Positions 1-8,678 of a stretch of 42,254 bases of DNA are shown piece after piece. The stretch is from positions 1 through 42,254 of the forward strand of contig CANFVB010000004.1 of the NCBI GenBank assembly GCA_947450355.1. The letters run 5' to 3'. Both the position numbers and the translations under genes were made by a program. Numbering within the stretch: the first letter of the stretch is position 1; each line of letters opens with the position of its first letter. This stretch comes from Bacteroidota bacterium. Lineage in GTDB: Bacteria; Bacteroidota; Bacteroidia; Flavobacteriales; Flavobacteriaceae. The notes beneath the pieces are model-generated. The model saw nothing but the letters and a program-made list of their open reading frames with translations. It ran no database searches and was not told the origin of the DNA.

Positions 1-24
1 AACTTTAAACATATAACATCTAAT

Positions 25-1149
25 ATGTATCGCATAAAACAGACCCTACTCTACTCTTTTTTAATCGTTATCCTATTTACAAATAAAGTAATTGGTCAAA
101 TTCTTCCACTTTCTGAAAATGCCGAAGTAAGTATAATTACTTGCGGAACAGGTTCTGAAATTTATTCGTTATTTGGTCATACCGCCATTAGGATTAGAGA
201 TGCCGCAAACCAAATTGATGAAGTTTATAACTACGGGACTTTCGATTTTAGCACCCCAAATTTCTATTTAAAATTTGTAAAAGGAGATTTACAATACTTA
301 GAAACGAGCTGCACTTTTGAAGAATTTTTTCAAGAATATTTATATGAAAAAAGAAGTGTTGCCGAGCAAATTTTGAACATTTCAACAAGCCAAAAACAAG
401 AGCTTTTTGACTATTTAAATGCGTCTTTACAATCGGAAGAGCGCTTTTATACGTATAAATTTATCGATAAAAATTGTACTACAATGGTAATTAATGCCAT
501 CAATAAAACTTTAGGAAAAGAAGTTATCGTTAAAAACACCAAAGAAGACAAAACCTACAGAGCCATACTATTTCCTTATTTCGAAGGGCATTTCTTTGAA
601 CAATTGGGAACGAGTATTATCTTTGGAACAAAGGTTGATTTGAAAGGGGAAGAGTTGTTTTTACCAGCCGAACTTCAAGAGAGTATTAAAACTATTTCAT
701 ATAATAATAGACCGCTTTGTAAGGAAAATAGAAAAATAATGGAGTTTGAAAAGGAAAAAGTGCCTTTTTCGTGGTGGAATAATTTTTATGCCTTTTGTTT
801 GTTGTTTTCGTTGGTAGTATTTGTGAATAAAAATTCCATTTACAAAACCTATTTCATCGCATTAGGAATGCTTGGACTCTTTTTTATAGTTGCGGGATTT
901 TACTCTTTACATAGAGAGTTGGCAAACAATTACAACATTTTATTATTCAATCCGATATTGTTTTGGGTGGTATATTTTCAAATAAAAAACAATAAAATTG
1001 GAATTGTATACAGTAGCATATTAAGTATTTTATGCTTGATTGGCTACGTATTTATTTTATTTGACAAAGCCTATTTAGGGATAGTATTACCATTGATTAT
1101 TACTAGTGTTGTAGGATTAACAAAGCTGCTACTAAAAAATAAGAACTAA
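25..1149 (+). CDS. Lnb-like lipoprotein N-acyltransferase (DUF4105 family)
   Basis: 374 aa. An N-terminal hydrophobic segment (about residues 7-24) looks like a signal peptide or anchor, followed by a periplasmic DUF4105 domain. The domain shows FGHTAIRI near residue 50 and KNCTTM near residue 150, which would supply the His and Cys of the thiol active site known for this family. The C-terminal part (about residues 245-370) has several hydrophobic helices. The family includes Lnb, the enzyme that N-acylates lipoproteins in Bacteroides. The role here is inferred from this two-part architecture. The start codon lies 24 nt from the window edge, so its promoter cannot be judged. The gene converges on rfbB across a shared terminator. 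Confidence 0.8.
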   Translation: MYRIKQTLLYSFLIVILFTNKVIGQILPLSENAEVSIITCGTGSEIYSLFGHTAIRIRDAANQIDEVYNYGTFDFSTPNFYLKFVKGDLQYLETSCTFEEFFQEYLYEKRSVAEQILNISTSQKQELFDYLNASLQSEERFYTYKFIDKNCTTMVINAINKTLGKEVIVKNTKEDKTYRAILFPYFEGHFFEQLGTSIIFGTKVDLKGEELFLPAELQESIKTISYNNRPLCKENRKIMEFEKEKVPFSWWNNFYAFCLLFSLVVFVNKNSIYKTYFIALGMLGLFFIVAGFYSLHRELANNYNILLFNPILFWVVYFQIKNNKIGIVYSSILSILCLIGYVFILFDKAYLGIVLPLIITSVVGLTKLLLKNKN

Positions 1150-1180
1150 AAAAAACAGTATCCTAAGAATACTGTTTTTT
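1150..1180. terminator. Bidirectional terminator between lnb-like gene and rfbB
   Basis: Perfect 12-bp inverted repeat AAAAAACAGTAT / ATACTGTTTTTT with a 7-nt loop. The A run on one side and T run on the other make it a rho-independent terminator on both strands. The rfbB stop codon (1163-1165) falls inside the loop. Confidence 0.85.
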
Positions 1181-2209
1181 ATAATAATTGGCATATTCGC
1201 CAGAAGTAACATTTTTGAGCCACGTTTCATTATTCAAATACCAATTTACGGTTCGCTCTAAACCTTGTTCAAAAGTCACTGAAGGCTTCCAACCCAATTC
1301 TTGATTTATTTTTGTAGCATCAATTGCATAACGCAAATCATGTCCAGGACGGTCTTTCACATAGGAAATTAAACCCTCGGAGGTACCCGAAACACGTCCT
1401 AATTTGACATCCATAATTTGGCAAAGCAATTTCACCAAATCTATATTTTGCCACTCATTGAATCCCCCAATATTATACGTATCATGGTTTTTACCTTCAT
1501 GAAATACCAAATCAATTGCCACCGCATGATCTTCTACAAACAGCCAATCACGGGTGTATTTTCCATCACCGTAAACGGGCAACGGTTTGTTATTAATAAT
1601 ATTATTAATGAAAAGCGGAATTAATTTTTCAGGAAAATGATTCGGTCCGTAATTGTTGGAGCAATTCGTAATTACATAAGGCAATCCATACGTTTCACCA
1701 TAAGCTCTGACAAAATGATCGGAACTTGCTTTGGAAGCAGAATACGGAGAGTTGGGGTCGTAAGCAGTCATTTCAGTAAACAAACCTTCAGTGCCTAGGC
1801 TTCCATAAACCTCATCGGTACTAATGTGATAAAATCGTTTTCCTTCTTCATTACCTTTCCATTGTTTTCTCGCAGCATTTAGCAAATTCATCGTTCCAAT
1901 AACATTCGTTTTCACAAAAGACAATGGGTCTTCAATGGAACGATCAACATGTGATTCTGCAGCAAGATGCAACACACCATCAAATTGGTGAGTATCAAAT
2001 AAAGTAGTGATAAACTGTTCATCAACAATATCGCCTTTTATAAAAGTATAATTGGATTCCTTCTCTATATCAGCAATGTTTTCTAAATTTCCAGCATACG
2101 TCAAAGCATCCAAATTATAAATTTGGTAGTTCGGATACTTGGTAACAAACCGACGTACAACATGTGAACCTATAAATCCAGCGCCACCAGTGATTAATAT
2201 TTTTTTCAT
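1163..2209 (-). CDS. rfbB: dTDP-glucose 4,6-dehydratase
   Basis: 348 aa, full length for the family. It is an extended SDR enzyme converting dTDP-glucose to dTDP-4-keto-6-deoxyglucose. Visible motifs are the NAD-binding GGAGFIGSH (residues 8-16), STDEVYG with the family's Asp-Glu catalytic pair, and YSASKASSDH, which carries the catalytic Tyr and Lys of YxxxK. It is the last gene of a minus-strand group after recR and ugd. No rfbA, rfbC or rfbD is present in the window, so the product's use (rhamnose or an amino-dideoxyhexose) cannot be decided. The region before the start is a slippage-prone ATTT repeat with a copy of the start-codon context. Confidence 0.95.
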   Translation of the reverse strand: MKKILITGGAGFIGSHVVRRFVTKYPNYQIYNLDALTYAGNLENIADIEKESNYTFIKGDIVDEQFITTLFDTHQFDGVLHLAAESHVDRSIEDPLSFVKTNVIGTMNLLNAARKQWKGNEEGKRFYHISTDEVYGSLGTEGLFTEMTAYDPNSPYSASKASSDHFVRAYGETYGLPYVITNCSNNYGPNHFPEKLIPLFINNIINNKPLPVYGDGKYTRDWLFVEDHAVAIDLVFHEGKNHDTYNIGGFNEWQNIDLVKLLCQIMDVKLGRVSGTSEGLISYVKDRPGHDLRYAIDATKINQELGWKPSVTFEQGLERTVNWYLNNETWLKNVTSGEYANYYKKQYS

Positions 2210-2300
2210 TTATTTATTTTTTTATTTTTTTCATTTATTTATTTATTTATTTATTTATAAAATTATTTATAAAATTATTTATTTATAAATTATAAATTAA
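2210..2300. repeat. ATTT tetranucleotide tract and duplicated rfbB start context
   Basis: Between ugd and rfbB, at 2235-2300, there are about six consecutive ATTT units followed by two copies of an ATAAAATT-type unit and further AT repeats. On the minus strand, AAATAAATGAAAAAAATA occurs twice: once at the real rfbB start (ATG at 2209) and once 25 nt upstream (ATG at 2234). The upstream copy opens a six-codon frame (M-K-K-I-K-K-stop). The tract is the kind that changes length by replication slippage. Any effect on rfbB expression is inference. Confidence 0.7.
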
Positions 2301-2339
2301 GTAGTAAGTGTTATAAAGTGTCGTATTTAAAAATATGAA

Positions 2340-2356
2340 AGTCATTGTAAATGACT
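2340..2356 (-). terminator. Possible terminator after ugd
   Basis: Perfect 7-bp inverted repeat AGTCATT / AATGACT around a 3-nt loop. On the minus strand it is followed by a T-rich stretch (TTTCATATTTTT). It lies about 60 nt downstream of the ugd stop. The stem is short and AT-rich, so it may be leaky or not functional. Confidence 0.45.
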
Positions 2357-2416
2357 GATTTTTAATAGTTTTTTACTATTTCTAGACTTTTGACTTTAAA
2401 ACTTTCGACTTCCTTA

Positions 2417-3808
2417 TTAACTACCAATACATTGATAAACAAACCCAATTTCTGTGAGTTTTTTTCTATCCAATACATTTCTACCGTCAAAAACAAACGC
2501 TGGTTTTTGCATAGCATTGTATATTTTTTGCCAATCGTAACCATTGAATTCATCCCATTCCGTTAAAACTGCTATAGCATGTGCATTTTTACAAGTTTCA
2601 TAAGGATCCTCAAAAACGGTAATTCCATTTCTATTGAATTCTGATGTGCGTGTTTCTAAATAATCCATGTCGAATAGGATTTTTTTCTCAGGAACTTTTG
2701 GATCATAAACAGCTATATTTGCTTGTTCATTCAATAAATAATCAGCTACATAAATTGCGGCAGATTCTCTGGTATCATTGGTGTCTTTTTTAAAAGCCCA
2801 GCCCAGAAAAGCAATTTTTTTACCTGAAATTGTATTGTATAGCGTCGTAATAATATTCTTAGAAAAACGCTCTTTTTGATGGTCGTTCATAATAATTACT
2901 TGCTCCCAATAATCAGCAACCTCATTTAAACCAAATGATTTTGAAATGTAAACCAAGTTCAAAATATCTTTTTGAAAACAAGAACCTCCAAAACCAACAG
3001 AGGCTTTCAAGAATTTAGAGCCAATTCTACTGTCCATTCCAATAGCTTTGGCAACTTCATTTACATCCGCACCCGTTTTCTCACACAATTCTGACATGGC
3101 ATTTATAGACGAAATCCGTTGTGCTAAAAAAGCATTCGCCGTAAGTTTGGACAATTCCGACGACCATAAATTGGTTGTCAAAATTTGTGCTGTAGGAACC
3201 CAATTAGAATAAATCGAAACCAATTTCTGAATGGCTATTTGCCCTTCTTCAGAAGTATCCCCACCAATCAAAACGCGATCGGGATTTAATAAATCTTGAA
3301 CTGCAGTTCCTTCTGCTAGAAATTCAGGATTGGAAAGTATTTGAAATTTAACTCCATTACCGGTTTTGTCTAAAATGCTTTTTAATGCCTCAGCCGTTCG
3401 GACAGGTAACGTTGATTTTTCAACTACAATTTTATCGTTTTTAGCAATCTTAGCAATTTGTCTGGCGCAAAGTTCTATATATTTTAAATCTGCAGCCATA
3501 CCTTTACCAGCACCATACGTTTTTGTCGGGGTATTCACCGATATAAATATCATCTGCGCCTCATCGATAGCGGTATCAACATCAGTAGAGAAAAATAAAT
3601 TTCTATCTCTAGCCTCCGCCACAATTGCACCCAATCCAGGTTCGTATATTGGAATAGCATCAACATCTGTATTATTCCAAGCTGCTATTCTTTCTGCATT
3701 TAAATCAACAACGGTAACTTTTATGTGGGGACACTTTTGAGCAATTATGGCCATGGTAGGTCCACCGACATATCCCGCTCCGATGCAACAAATTTTAGTT
3801 ATTTCCAT
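2417..3808 (-). CDS. ugd: UDP-glucose 6-dehydrogenase, eukaryote-like type
   Basis: 463 aa. It oxidises UDP-glucose to UDP-glucuronate with two NAD+. The N-terminal Rossmann motif is [11 protein letters not shown] (about residues 11-21), and the active-site loop [10 protein letters not shown] carries the catalytic Cys. The C-terminal UDP-binding domain contains [14 protein letters not shown]. Length and motifs, including the PTMA after the Rossmann loop, resemble animal and plant UGDH more than the shorter bacterial enzymes (compare the 426-aa dehydrogenase at 31392-32672). It sits 63 nt after recR and may share its transcript. UDP-GlcA is a plausible precursor for the polysaccharide made by the neighbouring locus. 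Confidence 0.93.
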   Translation of the reverse strand: MEITKICCIGAGYVGGPTMAIIAQKCPHIKVTVVDLNAERIAAWNNTDVDAIPIYEPGLGAIVAEARDRNLFFSTDVDTAIDEAQMIFISVNTPTKTYGAGKGMAADLKYIELCARQIAKIAKNDKIVVEKSTLPVRTAEALKSILDKTGNGVKFQILSNPEFLAEGTAVQDLLNPDRVLIGGDTSEEGQIAIQKLVSIYSNWVPTAQILTTNLWSSELSKLTANAFLAQRISSINAMSELCEKTGADVNEVAKAIGMDSRIGSKFLKASVGFGGSCFQKDILNLVYISKSFGLNEVADYWEQVIIMNDHQKERFSKNIITTLYNTISGKKIAFLGWAFKKDTNDTRESAAIYVADYLLNEQANIAVYDPKVPEKKILFDMDYLETRTSEFNRNGITVFEDPYETCKNAHAIAVLTEWDEFNGYDWQKIYNAMQKPAFVFDGRNVLDRKKLTEIGFVYQCIGS

Positions 3809-3871
3809 TAATTTAGTTCTATTTTTATAACTGTATTTATATTTGTTCTACAATAGATTAAACCGTAATCC

Positions 3872-4492
3872 TTAATTATTTTTAAAGGTGTTTTCAAAAG
3901 GAATCCTTTGTACAATACTCCTCCCTAATGTTACTTCATCTGCATATTCTAATTCGTCACCTACAGAAATTCCTCTAGCAATTGTAGAGGTAATAATGTT
4001 GCACTCCATAATTTGTTTATAAATATAGAAATTAGTCGTATCCCCTTCCATAGTGGAACTCAAAGCAAATATTAGTTCCTGTACATGTCCTAATTTCACC
4101 TTTTCAATAAGCGAATTAATTTTTAATTGACTAGGTCCTACTCCATCCATTGGGGAAATCTTCCCCCCCAAAACGTGATAAATCCCTCTATATTGCCCCG
4201 TATTTTCAATTGCCATAACGTCTCGCACATCTTCTACAACACATATTATTTTATGATTTCTTTTTGCATTAGAGCAAATTTCACATCGCGAAATATCAGA
4301 AATATTATTACAACTTTCACAAAATTGGATTTCTTCACGCATATTGGTTAACGCCTGAGATAAAAAAAGGGTTTGTTCTTTAGGCTGTTTCAATAAATGC
4401 AATACCAATCTCAAAGCAGTACGCTTTCCAATACCCGGTAACTGTGCTATTTCGTTTACTGCTGATTCTAATAATTTCGATGAAAATTCCAT
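3872..4492 (-). CDS. recR: Recombination mediator protein RecR
   Basis: 206 aa, standard length. RecR acts with RecO/RecF in RecA loading at gaps. Visible parts are the N-terminal HhH ([18 protein letters not shown], residues 18-35), a four-cysteine zinc finger ([16 protein letters not shown], about residues 58-73), and a Toprim domain beginning [11 protein letters not shown] housekeeping gene between ugd and the polysaccharide locus suggests it marks one edge of the variable region. A TAnnTTTG box ends only 4 nt before the ATG, so the transcript may be leaderless. Confidence 0.96.
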   Translation of the reverse strand: MEFSSKLLESAVNEIAQLPGIGKRTALRLVLHLLKQPKEQTLFLSQALTNMREEIQFCESCNNISDISRCEICSNAKRNHKIICVVEDVRDVMAIENTGQYRGIYHVLGGKISPMDGVGPSQLKINSLIEKVKLGHVQELIFALSSTMEGDTTNFYIYKQIMECNIITSTIARGISVGDELEYADEVTLGRSIVQRIPFENTFKNN

Positions 4493-4496
4493 TATA

Positions 4497-4504
4497 CAAA
4501 TGTA
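4497..4504 (-). promoter_or_regulatory. Candidate -7 box of recR
   Basis: TACATTTG on the minus strand matches the Bacteroidota -7 consensus TAnnTTTG. It ends 4 nt before the recR ATG at 4492, which would give an almost leaderless mRNA. No good TTG element is visible about 19 nt upstream, so the call is tentative. Confidence 0.4.
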
Positions 4505-4580
4505 GTAATTTGTTTTAATTTTAAATGTTTGATAGTACTACTATTAATTAATCTTAAATGAAATTAGATTTAATTTTATT

Positions 4581-4588
4581 TATATTTG
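4581..4588 (+). promoter_or_regulatory. Candidate -7 box of the PHP phosphatase gene
   Basis: TATATTTG matches TAnnTTTG and ends 9 nt before the ATG at 4598, predicting a very short leader. The space between is an A run. No clear -33 TTG is seen. Confidence 0.45.
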
Positions 4589-4597
4589 TAAAAAAAA

Positions 4598-5332
4598 ATG
4601 TTTTCCATATTCAAAAGCAAACCAAAATTATCTGAACTTATACCTGAGGGTTATATAGACATCCATTCTCATCTTTTACATGGATTAGATGACGGTGCAA
4701 AAAACGTTGCCGAAAGCGCCTTTATACTTCAGTCGATGATTGATTTGGGAATTTCAAAATCAATCACAACTCCACATACAATGGCTCATGTATGGGAAAA
4801 CACTTCTGAAAAAATACTATCTTCTCATAATAGTATAGTAAATGAACTTCCTGAATTAACTTCAAAATTAGAATTAAAAGTAGCTTCTGAATATTTATTA
4901 GATCATTCCTTTATGGAACTTTTTCAATCAAAACCACTCTTGACTTTAAAAGACAACTATGTATTAGTTGAAATGTCCTATTTGAACCCTCCGATACAAT
5001 TATTTGAAATTATTTTTCAATTACAGGTTGCTGGATACACTCCGATTTTAGCACATCCTGAGCGTTATTCTTTTTATCACAACGATTTTGAAATGTATAA
5101 AAAATTAAAAAATTCAGGTTGCTATTTCCAAATTAATCTTCTATCTACAGTTGGGTATTATGGAAAAGAAGTGGCGCTTAATGCCCAAAAACTTCTTGAA
5201 AATAAAATGATAGATTTTGCTGGTTCAGACATTCATCATAAAAATCACATAGAAGCCTTTTCAAGAAAAGTAATAGTAAAAGATTATAAAAAGTTAGTTA
5301 TAATCATGAAAAACAATTCTATTTTTTATTAA
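4598..5332 (+). CDS. PHP-type tyrosine-protein phosphatase (CpsB/CapC/YwqE family)
   Basis: 244 aa, typical length. The family consists of Mn-dependent PHP phosphatases that dephosphorylate the Tyr tail of bacterial tyrosine kinases controlling capsule export. Metal-binding motifs are visible in order: DIHSHLLHGLDDGAK (residues 22-36), TPHTMAHVW (about 59-67), LAHPERY (about 152-158) and AGSDIHHK (about 208-215). It is a single gene on the plus strand, converging on the Wzc-like kinase at 5428-7833 with a strong terminator between. This points to independent expression of kinase and phosphatase. It has no signal peptide, so it is expected in the cytoplasm, where the Wzc tail is. Confidence 0.9.
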   Translation: MFSIFKSKPKLSELIPEGYIDIHSHLLHGLDDGAKNVAESAFILQSMIDLGISKSITTPHTMAHVWENTSEKILSSHNSIVNELPELTSKLELKVASEYLLDHSFMELFQSKPLLTLKDNYVLVEMSYLNPPIQLFEIIFQLQVAGYTPILAHPERYSFYHNDFEMYKKLKNSGCYFQINLLSTVGYYGKEVALNAQKLLENKMIDFAGSDIHHKNHIEAFSRKVIVKDYKKLVIIMKNNSIFY

Positions 5333-5378
5333 TATTATTTGCAAAATTTATAGAAAATCTATTACCAATCATAAATTA

Positions 5379-5417
5379 AACCAAAAAATCATTTCTTAGA
5401 GAAATGATTTTTTGGTT
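5379..5417. terminator. Perfect bidirectional terminator between phosphatase and wzc
   Basis: Perfect 18-bp stem AACCAAAAAATCATTTCT (5379-5396) with its complement at 5400-5417 and a TAG loop. Each arm supplies an A or T run to the other strand. It terminates the plus-strand phosphatase gene and the whole minus-strand polysaccharide locus ending with wzc at 5428. Confidence 0.93.
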
Positions 5418-5427
5418 AATGAATTTA

Positions 5428-7833
5428 TTATTTTTTATCTTTCTTTTTAAGAATGGTTTTGTACCAAGGTAACTTAACCTCTTCTACTCCATAACCATAA
5501 CCATAACCATAACCATAACCATAACCATAACCATAACCATAACCGTAACCATAACCATATCCTTTTTTGGTTTGAGTGTCGTTCAATAAAATAGCCATGT
5601 TAGAAAGTTTTTTCTCATTGTAAAGAGTATCTGGAACACGTAACATTCTTCTATCTAGATAATTTGAACGAACAACATATACAAAAGTATCTGCATGTTT
5701 TGCGATAATTAAGGTATCAGTTACCAAACTTACTGGAGCTGTGTCTACAATGATGTAATCATACTCTTTCTTTAATTGAGCAAACATATCGTCAACTTTT
5801 TCAGTCATTAACAATTCGGCTGGATTTGGTGGAATTGCTCCTGCAGGAAGGATATAGAATTCTTCAAAATCTTTTTGTTTCACAATATAATCAAAAATAC
5901 TTTCCTCTTTTGAGGACAAATAATTTGTAACCCCTCTGTTGGTTAGTTCTAAATAATCATTCAATTTTGGATTTCTAATATCCATACCGATAAGCAATAC
6001 TTTTTTACCCGAGAGTGCTATTGTACCCGCTAGATTCACCGCAACAAAAGTTTTTCCTTCTTTTGGTACTGTTGAAGTTAGAAAAATAGTTTTTGCTACT
6101 CCATCAGGAACAGTATTTAACATGAACTCTAAATTAGTACGAATAATCCTAAGAGATTCTGCTACATTAGATCTCGAATTAGTATTGATAATTTCTCTAT
6201 TGGTGTCCGTATGCGGAACATCACCTATATATGGAATAGACAAACTACTCTCAATATCAGATCTTCCCTTGACTTTAGTGTCTAATAAATCTAAAACATA
6301 AATAACTAAAAACGGAACTAAAAGTCCTAAAACTAATGCTATTAAATAAATTAAATTCTTTTTTGGATAAACTGGGACTTTCTCAGCCTTTGCTATATCA
6401 ATCACTTTTGCATTTGGTTCTGTTACTGCTAGTTTAATAGCAGTTTCCTCTCTTTTTTGCAATAAGTACAAATACAATGTTTCTTTAACCTGTTGCTGTC
6501 TTCCTAAAGCACGTGATTCTCTCTCTAAAGAAGGAATTGTAGCAATTTTACCACTTAATATAGCGTTTTGTCTGATTAGATCGTCTCTACTAATTGTCAA
6601 AGCATTTTTTTGTTGAGCCAAATTGGCTTGAACATTAATTTTTAATGATGCTATTCTTTTAGTAATCGCCTGAATAAAAGTATTATTTATACCCGCATTT
6701 TTCAATAAACGCAATTTATCCAAAACTAATTTATTATATTCTTCAATTAAACCAGCTGCATTTAAATCCGTTATTAAAACATTTGCTGGTATTAAATCTG
6801 AAGCATTAATTTTTGAAACATAATCAATTATTGAATTCACCACTTTCAATTGGGTTTCTAAATCCAATTCTTTTTTTTCCAATTCACTAGCGTTTTGTAT
6901 AAATAAACCTGCATTAGCAGCTATATTAGTCAAAGAATTTGATTTTTTAAAAAATTCATTTTCCCGCTCTACTCCATCTAATTCTTTTGTGATTAATTGA
7001 ATTCGTTGGTCAATGAATTTTGCAGTATTCTCAGATATATAATTTTTATCTTCAATTGCATCTTTATTGTAATTTGACACCAACGCGTTTAAAAAATCTT
7101 CTGCTTTTTCAGGAACTGCATTAACTATTGATAAGTTTGCTACACTTGTAGTTTTACTAAATGGAATGACTTCTAAACTTCCTTTAAAAGAACCTACAAC
7201 ACCTTCAATTGAATTGATTTTGATCGCCATAATACCAAAATCTTTAAAAGTTAATTTATCACTTTTGAAAATTACATATTTAGCCTCTTTTCTAATTATT
7301 TCTTGTCCATACTTATATATTCCAATTGAATTTCCATTATTATCTAAAAAATTAAATTGTGAAGAGCTAATATATTTCACTTGAAAAGAATGATTTGCTT
7401 TATAAAACAGTTCATTGGTATTGGAATATATTATTTGAATAGGAGAACTTTTATACAACTCACCCATCTTAATCAAACCAATATTAAAATAAAAAACATT
7501 TAAATTTAAGTCTCTAACAACGGATTCTATTAGCGTACGTGATTTTAAAATCTCAACTTCATTATCCACATTACTTTTGACTCCTGGAACCATTCCTAAA
7601 TCTGAGAATTCTGCAAGTTCACTGGATATACCTCCTTTTTTATCATCCTTCACCAGTATGGTTGTGGTTGCTTTATATTGAGGAATGGAATACCTGAGAT
7701 AAAAAAAAGTAATAGTTATTGAAATAATTATACTTAACGCAAACCATAACCAATAATTTAAATATTTAAAAAATATTTCGCCAAGATTAAAATTATTTTC
7801 TGAATCAATTTCTGAAAGTTTACTTATTTTCAT
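5428..7833 (-). CDS. wzc: Wzc-like polysaccharide co-polymerase with BY-type tyrosine kinase
   Basis: 801 aa inner-membrane protein. An N-terminal Wzz domain starts with a membrane helix (about residues 30-50). A long coiled periplasmic region and a second helix (about 490-512) follow. The cytoplasmic kinase has Walker A VPKEGKT (about 585-592), Walker A' LLIGMDIRNP (about 612) and Walker B YIIVDTAPV (about 694). The C-terminal tail holds twelve tyrosines alternating with glycines (about 758-781) and then a basic end, the expected autophosphorylation cluster. In the family, phosphorylation cycles with a PHP phosphatase set chain length and export with Wza. The gene starts 15 nt after wza, so the two are probably cotranscribed. 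Confidence 0.93.
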   Translation of the reverse strand: MKISKLSEIDSENNFNLGEIFFKYLNYWLWFALSIIISITITFFYLRYSIPQYKATTTILVKDDKKGGISSELAEFSDLGMVPGVKSNVDNEVEILKSRTLIESVVRDLNLNVFYFNIGLIKMGELYKSSPIQIIYSNTNELFYKANHSFQVKYISSSQFNFLDNNGNSIGIYKYGQEIIRKEAKYVIFKSDKLTFKDFGIMAIKINSIEGVVGSFKGSLEVIPFSKTTSVANLSIVNAVPEKAEDFLNALVSNYNKDAIEDKNYISENTAKFIDQRIQLITKELDGVERENEFFKKSNSLTNIAANAGLFIQNASELEKKELDLETQLKVVNSIIDYVSKINASDLIPANVLITDLNAAGLIEEYNKLVLDKLRLLKNAGINNTFIQAITKRIASLKINVQANLAQQKNALTISRDDLIRQNAILSGKIATIPSLERESRALGRQQQVKETLYLYLLQKREETAIKLAVTEPNAKVIDIAKAEKVPVYPKKNLIYLIALVLGLLVPFLVIYVLDLLDTKVKGRSDIESSLSIPYIGDVPHTDTNREIINTNSRSNVAESLRIIRTNLEFMLNTVPDGVAKTIFLTSTVPKEGKTFVAVNLAGTIALSGKKVLLIGMDIRNPKLNDYLELTNRGVTNYLSSKEESIFDYIVKQKDFEEFYILPAGAIPPNPAELLMTEKVDDMFAQLKKEYDYIIVDTAPVSLVTDTLIIAKHADTFVYVVRSNYLDRRMLRVPDTLYNEKKLSNMAILLNDTQTKKGYGYGYGYGYGYGYGYGYGYGYGYGVEEVKLPWYKTILKKKDKK
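5489..5562. repeat. Hexanucleotide repeat coding the (Gly-Tyr)12 tail of Wzc
   Basis: Twelve tandem 6-nt units (CCATAA on the plus strand, TTATGG on the minus strand), with only one GTA and one terminal ATATCC variant. They encode (GY)12G inside the wzc frame. Gain or loss of a unit keeps the frame and changes the number of tyrosines. Confidence 0.95.
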
Positions 7834-7848
7834 ATTAAAGTTTTACTA

Positions 7849-8643
7849 TTATTTAAATTTTATGGTCAACGCTAAAATAGTTACTAAAATGGAAAGCGCT
7901 GAAAAAGCAACTGTAACATCCGGTCCAATTACTGAGGCATTTACTTTAGTTTTATTAGGCTCCACATAGATCTGATCATTTTGACACAAGTAATAATACG
8001 GGGAATTAATAAAATCTCTTTTAGTTATATCAACTTTTTCAATTGTTTTCATACCCTCTTTTTCTCGAATAATCAATATAGAGTTTCTATTTCCGTAAAT
8101 AGTAAGATCTCCAGCTAAACTTAAAGCCTCAAGCAAAGTTATTCTCTCACTTTGAATAGGGTAACTTCCAGGTCGTGCAACCTCACCTATTACTGATATT
8201 TTAAAGTTAAGAATCCTTAAATTAACACTTGGATCTTTTAAATGGGGTTCTAAAAGAATTTTTATTTTTTGTATCGCATCTATCCTTGTCAAACCACCAA
8301 GTTTTATTTTACCTAATATTGGAAAATCAATATTCCCATCCTTATCTATTAAATAGGACTGTAAACTATATGGGCTTACTGCATTTAAAATTGTCCCTTG
8401 CAATGGCGTTATGTTAAGATTGTATGGAATTGCGACTTCTGGATTTTCTGCCGAAACAACAATAAGTAAAACATCATCAACTTGAAGTACAGGTTCATAA
8501 TTTAAACTTTTACTTTCTTTATCTTCTTTATTTTCAGTAACACCTTGTTGAAGATAGACAACATTTTTTTTAGACACACATGAACTACTTAGTAATATGA
8601 TTACCGAAATTACAGTTATGTTTTTAAAAAAATTATTTTTCAT
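7849..8643 (-). CDS. wza: Wza-like outer-membrane polysaccharide export lipoprotein
   Basis: 264 aa. A lipoprotein signal peptide ends at SSSC (Cys about residue 22), so the protein is probably anchored in the outer membrane. A polysaccharide export (Poly_export) domain follows (about 55-140) with the SLBB-like segment VIGEVARPGSYPI, and there is a C-terminal hydrophobic helix (about 243-262). It forms the export channel that Wzc engages. It is shorter than E. coli Wza (about 380 aa), as usual in Bacteroidota, with fewer SLBB domains. It lies between the WbpM-like gene (35-nt gap) and wzc (15-nt gap). Confidence 0.92.
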   Translation of the reverse strand: MKNNFFKNITVISVIILLSSSCVSKKNVVYLQQGVTENKEDKESKSLNYEPVLQVDDVLLIVVSAENPEVAIPYNLNITPLQGTILNAVSPYSLQSYLIDKDGNIDFPILGKIKLGGLTRIDAIQKIKILLEPHLKDPSVNLRILNFKISVIGEVARPGSYPIQSERITLLEALSLAGDLTIYGNRNSILIIREKEGMKTIEKVDITKRDFINSPYYYLCQNDQIYVEPNKTKVNASVIGPDVTVAFSALSILVTILALTIKFK

Positions 8644-8678
8644 ATTCTATTTTTATTAAAAATTCAATTTATTTTTGA

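Noticed and set aside
3366..3740. 124-codon plus-strand open frame over ugd
   Set aside because: It lies wholly antisense to a clear UDP-glucose dehydrogenase, has no family resemblance and no promoter or coding context.
1163..3808. Complete dTDP-rhamnose pathway
   Set aside because: Only rfbB is present; no rfbA, rfbC or rfbD was found in the window.
5489..5562. Noncoding satellite or CRISPR-like repeat
   Set aside because: The repeat is in frame within wzc and matches the expected Tyr-rich tail of the kinase.
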